This document shows, one piece after another, positions 21,392 to 24,032 of a stretch of 24,032 bases of DNA (positions within the stretch are counted from its first letter, which is position 1; every line of letters begins with the position of its first letter). The notes below the pieces were generated by a model. That model did no database searches. It was given only the letters and a program-made list of their open reading frames with translations, and had not been told where the DNA came from. The stretch spans positions 1 through 24,032 of the forward strand of contig JAHCIE010000014.1 of assembly GCA_026129385.1 (NCBI GenBank). Reading direction: 5' to 3'. The translations under genes were made by a program, and so were the position numbers. The DNA is from Anaerolineae bacterium (lineage in GTDB: Bacteria; Chloroflexota; Anaerolineae; Epilineales; JAHCIE01).

Positions 21392-22807
21392 TCAATTGCT
21401 GGATGTGGGCTGACTCTTGAACACCTCGTCGAACAGGAGGCGGATCTTGGCCCGGTCGGGCAGCAGTACCTGCGCGCCGTCAGGCCGCACCCAGGGGTAG
21501 ATCATGTCCACGTCAATAGCGCGCCGCTGAATGTTGGCCGCATCGATATCCTTGGCGGCATTCGCCAGCGCCAGCATCTCGAGAAGGGACATGTCGGTCT
21601 TAATCAGGCCGCGGATCTGCGAGGCCAGTGCGGGCAGCTTGGGCAGCACGTCAGGCTGCAAGGCGCGGCGGCGCATGGCGAGCAACACCTGCTGCTGGCG
21701 AGAGCCTCGGTCAAAATCACTGGTCGTATGCCGCGAGCGCGCATAAGCCAATGCATCCTCGCCGCCCATACGATACGTACCGGGCTTGAAATCGATGATC
21801 CGCACGCCACAATCGTCTGTGGGATACTCGCTGTCGTACAGCCGCTCCTTGACCTCAATGTCCACGCCGCCCAACAGATCCACGATTTCCCGCAGACCGT
21901 CGAAGTTCACCATGGCATAATAGTGGATGGGCTGGCCGAAATTTTTCTCAATCGTATCCCGAAGCAGCTTCACTCCGCCGCCGGGAAATCGATTGATCTC
22001 GCCAAAGGTATAAGCGGTATTGATACGTTGTTCAGTAGGGATACCATTAATGCCACGACCAGGAATCTCGACCCACAAGTCACGCGGGATAGACACCATG
22101 AACGCCTTCTTCGCCTCGGTATCCAGGCTAAGCAGGATCAGGGTGTCAGTGCGGGGCACGCCGCTGTCGCACGTGCGCCCATCGTCAGTTCCCAGGAGCA
22201 GAATATTGACGCGCCCCTTACGATTCCAAACCGGCCCGCTCGCCGGCGACGCAGGAGCGACGGTCGGGGGTGCGGGCAGAGTTGGCGTCGGCCTCACCGC
22301 CTGGGCAACGCCGGAGGGCGCAGGTCGCGTCGGTACAATCACCGGCTCGGGCAGACTGTAATAGGCGGTCACATCGCGCACGGTCTGGTAGAACAGATAG
22401 CCAAAATACAGGCCCCCCAGCACGAACAACCCGAAGAGCGCCGCCAGGACCGGTGTGACCCAGCCTGGACGACCGGGCGGCGGGGCCTCGGCCACATGGG
22501 GGAAAGGTGGCGGCGCGGGCGGCGGCGCGGCAGCTGCCATGACCGGTGGCTCGATGGCTGTGACAACCGGCGGCTCGATAGCCTGGGTGGTGGTCGGCAC
22601 GACGTCGGCAATCGGCGCAACAACGTCCTCCGCGAGCGGCACGACGTCGGCAACCGGCGCAACAACATCCTCCGCGAGCGACGCGGACGCAACGACCTCC
22701 TCAGCCCCCACGACCGAGCCTCCGTCCAACGACGACGGGTCCTCGGCCGGCTGCGCATCTCGAGGCGCGTCTTGGTCCGATTCGGATTTCGGCACAGAGT
22801 TTTCCAC
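21392..22807 (-). CDS. LytR-CpsA-Psr (LCP) family cell-envelope phosphotransferase
   Basis: 471 residues: an acidic, Pro/Val-rich cytoplasmic region of about 115 residues containing a duplicated 14-residue unit, one TM helix (about 117-140), a Pro/Thr linker and an extracellular LCP domain. The domain shows NILLLGTDDG, RTDTLILLSLD (conserved Arg/Asp), FMVSIPRDLWVEIPG, INTAYTFG, YYAMVNFDGLREIVDLLGGVDIEV and ALAYARSRHTTSDFDRGSRQQ, which hold the polyprenyl-phosphate binding Arg residues. LCP enzymes move glycopolymers from lipid carriers to the cell wall; some act on other envelope glycans. I chose the GTG at 22807 with GGGAGG just upstream, since the ATGs at 22819 and 22825 come before that site and sit almost at the expected transcription start. 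Confidence 0.9.
   Translation of the reverse strand: MENSVPKSESDQDAPRDAQPAEDPSSLDGGSVVGAEEVVASASLAEDVVAPVADVVPLAEDVVAPIADVVPTTTQAIEPPVVTAIEPPVMAAAAPPPAPPPFPHVAEAPPPGRPGWVTPVLAALFGLFVLGGLYFGYLFYQTVRDVTAYYSLPEPVIVPTRPAPSGVAQAVRPTPTLPAPPTVAPASPASGPVWNRKGRVNILLLGTDDGRTCDSGVPRTDTLILLSLDTEAKKAFMVSIPRDLWVEIPGRGINGIPTEQRINTAYTFGEINRFPGGGVKLLRDTIEKNFGQPIHYYAMVNFDGLREIVDLLGGVDIEVKERLYDSEYPTDDCGVRIIDFKPGTYRMGGEDALAYARSRHTTSDFDRGSRQQQVLLAMRRRALQPDVLPKLPALASQIRGLIKTDMSLLEMLALANAAKDIDAANIQRRAIDVDMIYPWVRPDGAQVLLPDRAKIRLLFDEVFKSQPTSSN
22595..22678. repeat. 42-bp tandem duplication inside the LCP gene
   Basis: Two adjacent 42-base units (22595-22636 and 22637-22678) differ at only two positions. They encode two near-identical 14-residue acidic blocks (LAEDVVAPVADVVP, LAEDVVAPIADVVP) in the cytoplasmic tail. 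In-frame and recent; copy number may vary among strains. Confidence 0.8.
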
Positions 22808-22833
22808 ACCACCTCCCATGAACACGACGCCCT

Positions 22834-22861
22834 ATTATACGCCGCACCGACGGGGCGGCAA
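22834..22861 (-). promoter_or_regulatory. Promoter of the LCP gene
   Basis: On the minus strand TTGCCG (22856-22861) and a perfect TATAAT (22834-22839) are 16 bases apart. The start is expected near 22827, which supports the downstream GTG at 22807 as the translation start. The -35 lies close to the divergent gene at 22878. Confidence 0.6.
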
Positions 22862-22877
22862 GTCTTGAGCGACGCAC

Positions 22878-23915
22878 ATGCCCATGACACCAACGCTGCC
22901 TAACCTGGAGAGGTTCCCTCGTCTCCGCCTGGGGGGCCTTCCCACCGACCTGGAGCCAATGCCGCGCCTCAGCGCCAACCTGGGCGGGCCACGCCTCTGG
23001 GTGAAGCGCGACGACCTGGCCGGGCTAGGGGGCGGCAACAAGGCGCGCCCCCTGGAGTACCTCATGGCCGACGCTCAGGCGCGGGGAGCGCGGCGCGTCG
23101 TCACCTTCGCCGGCAGCGGGCAGTCGAACCATCTGCGCGCCACCGCCATGGCTGCGCGGCGACTGGGCATAGAACCCATTCTCGTCGTGTTCGACGCGCC
23201 GCCCGCCGAGGCCGTCCAGGGCAATGCACTGATCACTCGGGTCTTGGACGCACGTGTGCTATACTTGGGCTGGCTCGGCAAGGCCGACCCCAATCGCACC
23301 ATTGAGGCGTCCATTCGACTCATGGCTATGCTCGCCACTACCTACCCCCCTCTTACAGGCCGTCACCGTTACGTGATCCCTGTCGGTTGCTTCAGCCCCT
23401 TGGGCGCGCTGGGCTATGCCGCCGCCGCTGCCGAACTCACCGCCCAGGCCGACACCCTCGGTATCGCGCTAGATTATGTCGTTACCGCCGCCGGGACAGG
23501 CGCGACAGCGGCCGGCCTTCTGGCAGGCTTCCGCGCCCTCGGCCGCCCCACGCGCGTCATTGCCATTGATGTCGGCCGACTGTGGAAAAACCTCGCAGCA
23601 TCCATCGTCGGACTGGCTAATCGTACCCTCCGCTTGCTCGACTTGCCCGCCCCACTGACCCTTAGCGACCTGGGCTTTTATGCCAACTTCGTCGGGACGG
23701 GCTACGGCGAGCCGACACGCGCCGGCCTGGACGCCCTGCGACAGGCGGCCCGCACCGAGGGTCTGATGCTGGAACCGGTGTACACAGCCAAGGCCCTGGC
23801 CGGGCTGGTCGCCCTGTGTCGCGCGGGCCACTTCCAACCATCCCACAATATCGTCTTTCTACACACGGGCGGCGCTCCCGCCCTCTATGCCTATCGTGAT
23901 TTTCTCCAAAGCTGA
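22878..23915 (+). CDS. PLP-dependent D-cysteine desulfhydrase / ACC deaminase family enzyme
   Basis: A 345-residue fold-type II PLP enzyme. LWVKRDDLAGLGGGNKARPLEYL holds the Schiff-base Lys (K55). FAGSGQSNHLRATAMAA (about 78-94) is the substrate/carboxylate-binding loop. VVTAAGTGATAAGLLAG is the phosphate-binding Gly loop, and the protein ends FLHTGGAPALYAY. The family holds 1-aminocyclopropane-1-carboxylate deaminases, D-cysteine desulfhydrases and L-cysteate sulfo-lyases, which cannot be told apart here. The usual loop word GLALGGNK is shortened to GLGGGNK, which could alter specificity. Start at 22878 or 22884; neither ATG has a clear Shine-Dalgarno sequence. It is divergent from the LCP gene with only a 70-base spacer. 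Confidence 0.88.
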   Translation: MPMTPTLPNLERFPRLRLGGLPTDLEPMPRLSANLGGPRLWVKRDDLAGLGGGNKARPLEYLMADAQARGARRVVTFAGSGQSNHLRATAMAARRLGIEPILVVFDAPPAEAVQGNALITRVLDARVLYLGWLGKADPNRTIEASIRLMAMLATTYPPLTGRHRYVIPVGCFSPLGALGYAAAAAELTAQADTLGIALDYVVTAAGTGATAAGLLAGFRALGRPTRVIAIDVGRLWKNLAASIVGLANRTLRLLDLPAPLTLSDLGFYANFVGTGYGEPTRAGLDALRQAARTEGLMLEPVYTAKALAGLVALCRAGHFQPSHNIVFLHTGGAPALYAYRDFLQS

Positions 23916-23916
23916 G

Positions 23917-23932
23917 GGGCGCGCGCGCGCCC
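23917..23932. terminator. Perfect GC palindrome after the PLP enzyme gene
   Basis: GGGCGCGCGCGCGCCC is fully self-complementary and starts one base after the stop codon. As RNA it could form a very short-loop hairpin or pair between strands. The alternating CG run also favours left-handed DNA. No T-tract follows, so a terminator role is only possible. Confidence 0.35.
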
Positions 23933-23956
23933 GTATCCTTTGCCCTGGTCGGACGT

Positions 23957-24032
23957 ATGTCTGAAAGGGAAGCACCCGCTTCTACCAGCCTGACGGTCAC
24001 CGCTCTGGCGGTGAGCGAGACGGCGTTCGTAC
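23957..24032 (+). CDS. Possible start of a further gene, cut by the window edge
   Basis: An ATG at 23957 opens a frame without stop to the end of the window (MSEREAPASTSLTVTALAVS and a few more residues). GGTCGGA precedes it as a weak ribosome site. Twenty-five residues are too few to name a family. Confidence 0.35.
   Translation, partial: MSEREAPASTSLTVTALAVSETAFV

Noticed and set aside
21350..22903. 517-residue open frame on the plus strand opposite the LCP gene
   Set aside because: No family pattern, low-complexity Arg/Gly/Asp stretches at the end; the minus-strand LCP domain is unambiguous.
1..24032. CRISPR array, tRNA or rRNA genes
   Set aside because: No regularly spaced repeat-spacer structure was seen, and no cloverleaf or rRNA-like sequence was recognised on either strand.

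Overview
The window looks like a piece of a high-GC chromosome from a Chloroflexota bacterium, probably of the Anaerolineae/Caldilineae type. The grounds are indirect: gene content (DSHCT-type Ski2-like helicase, LCP protein, family-5 ABC importer, ROK kinase, esterase-like phytase protein), Pro/Thr-rich surface proteins, and intergenic spacers full of short GACCA-type, GAGATTGG-type and GTTCGTC-type repeats with GC-rich hairpins. No rRNA, tRNA or CRISPR array was seen.

Layout. (1) 76-678: a three-helix membrane protein resembling Pycsar effectors. (2) 662-2912 (-): a Ski2/Mtr4-like helicase broken by several frameshifts, followed by a spacer (2913-3166) that holds a hairpin/repeat cassette. 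(3) 3167-6647 (-): YjbQ-like protein, amidohydrolase, SIS-domain sugar isomerase/deaminase and ROK sugar kinase; the first three are frameshifted as sequenced. (4) 6733-8766 (+): GH20 beta-N-acetylhexosaminidase, divergent from the ROK gene. (5) 8844-10157 (-): Gfo/Idh/MocA oxidoreductase with an IS200-type transposase remnant directly upstream. (6) 10696-17036 (-): a complete family-5 (Opp/Dpp-like) ABC import operon in the order permease, permease, ATPase, ATPase, small two-helix membrane protein, lipoprotein binding protein. (7) 17277-18434 (+): MFS permease. (8) 18349-20283 (-): esterase-like phytase-family protein and a secreted protein ending in an LPPTG sorting-like signal. (9) 20474-21196 (+): ThuA-like protein. 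(10) 21392-22807 (-): LytR-CpsA-Psr protein. (11) 22878-23915 (+): PLP enzyme of the D-cysteine desulfhydrase/ACC deaminase family, then the possible start of one more gene at the window edge.

How the genes may work together. The importer, cytoplasmic GH20, ROK kinase, SIS isomerase/deaminase and perhaps the oxidoreductase make a plausible locus for uptake and use of N-acetyl-amino-sugar oligosaccharides (chitin or peptidoglycan fragments). The best regulatory support is a pair of operator-like sites resembling the DasR/NagR site. One lies just downstream of the GH20 promoter (6680-6695). The other lies at the same relative place downstream of a consensus promoter for the ABC operon (17146-17161). 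No NagA-type deacetylase was found, so the pathway is incomplete here or runs differently.

Data quality matters. Reading-frame breaks are dense at about 1.6-5.0 kb and 12.3-14.0 kb and absent elsewhere, and motifs carry on in other frames across most breaks. This looks more like uncorrected indels in a draft assembly than true gene decay, but the sequence alone cannot decide.
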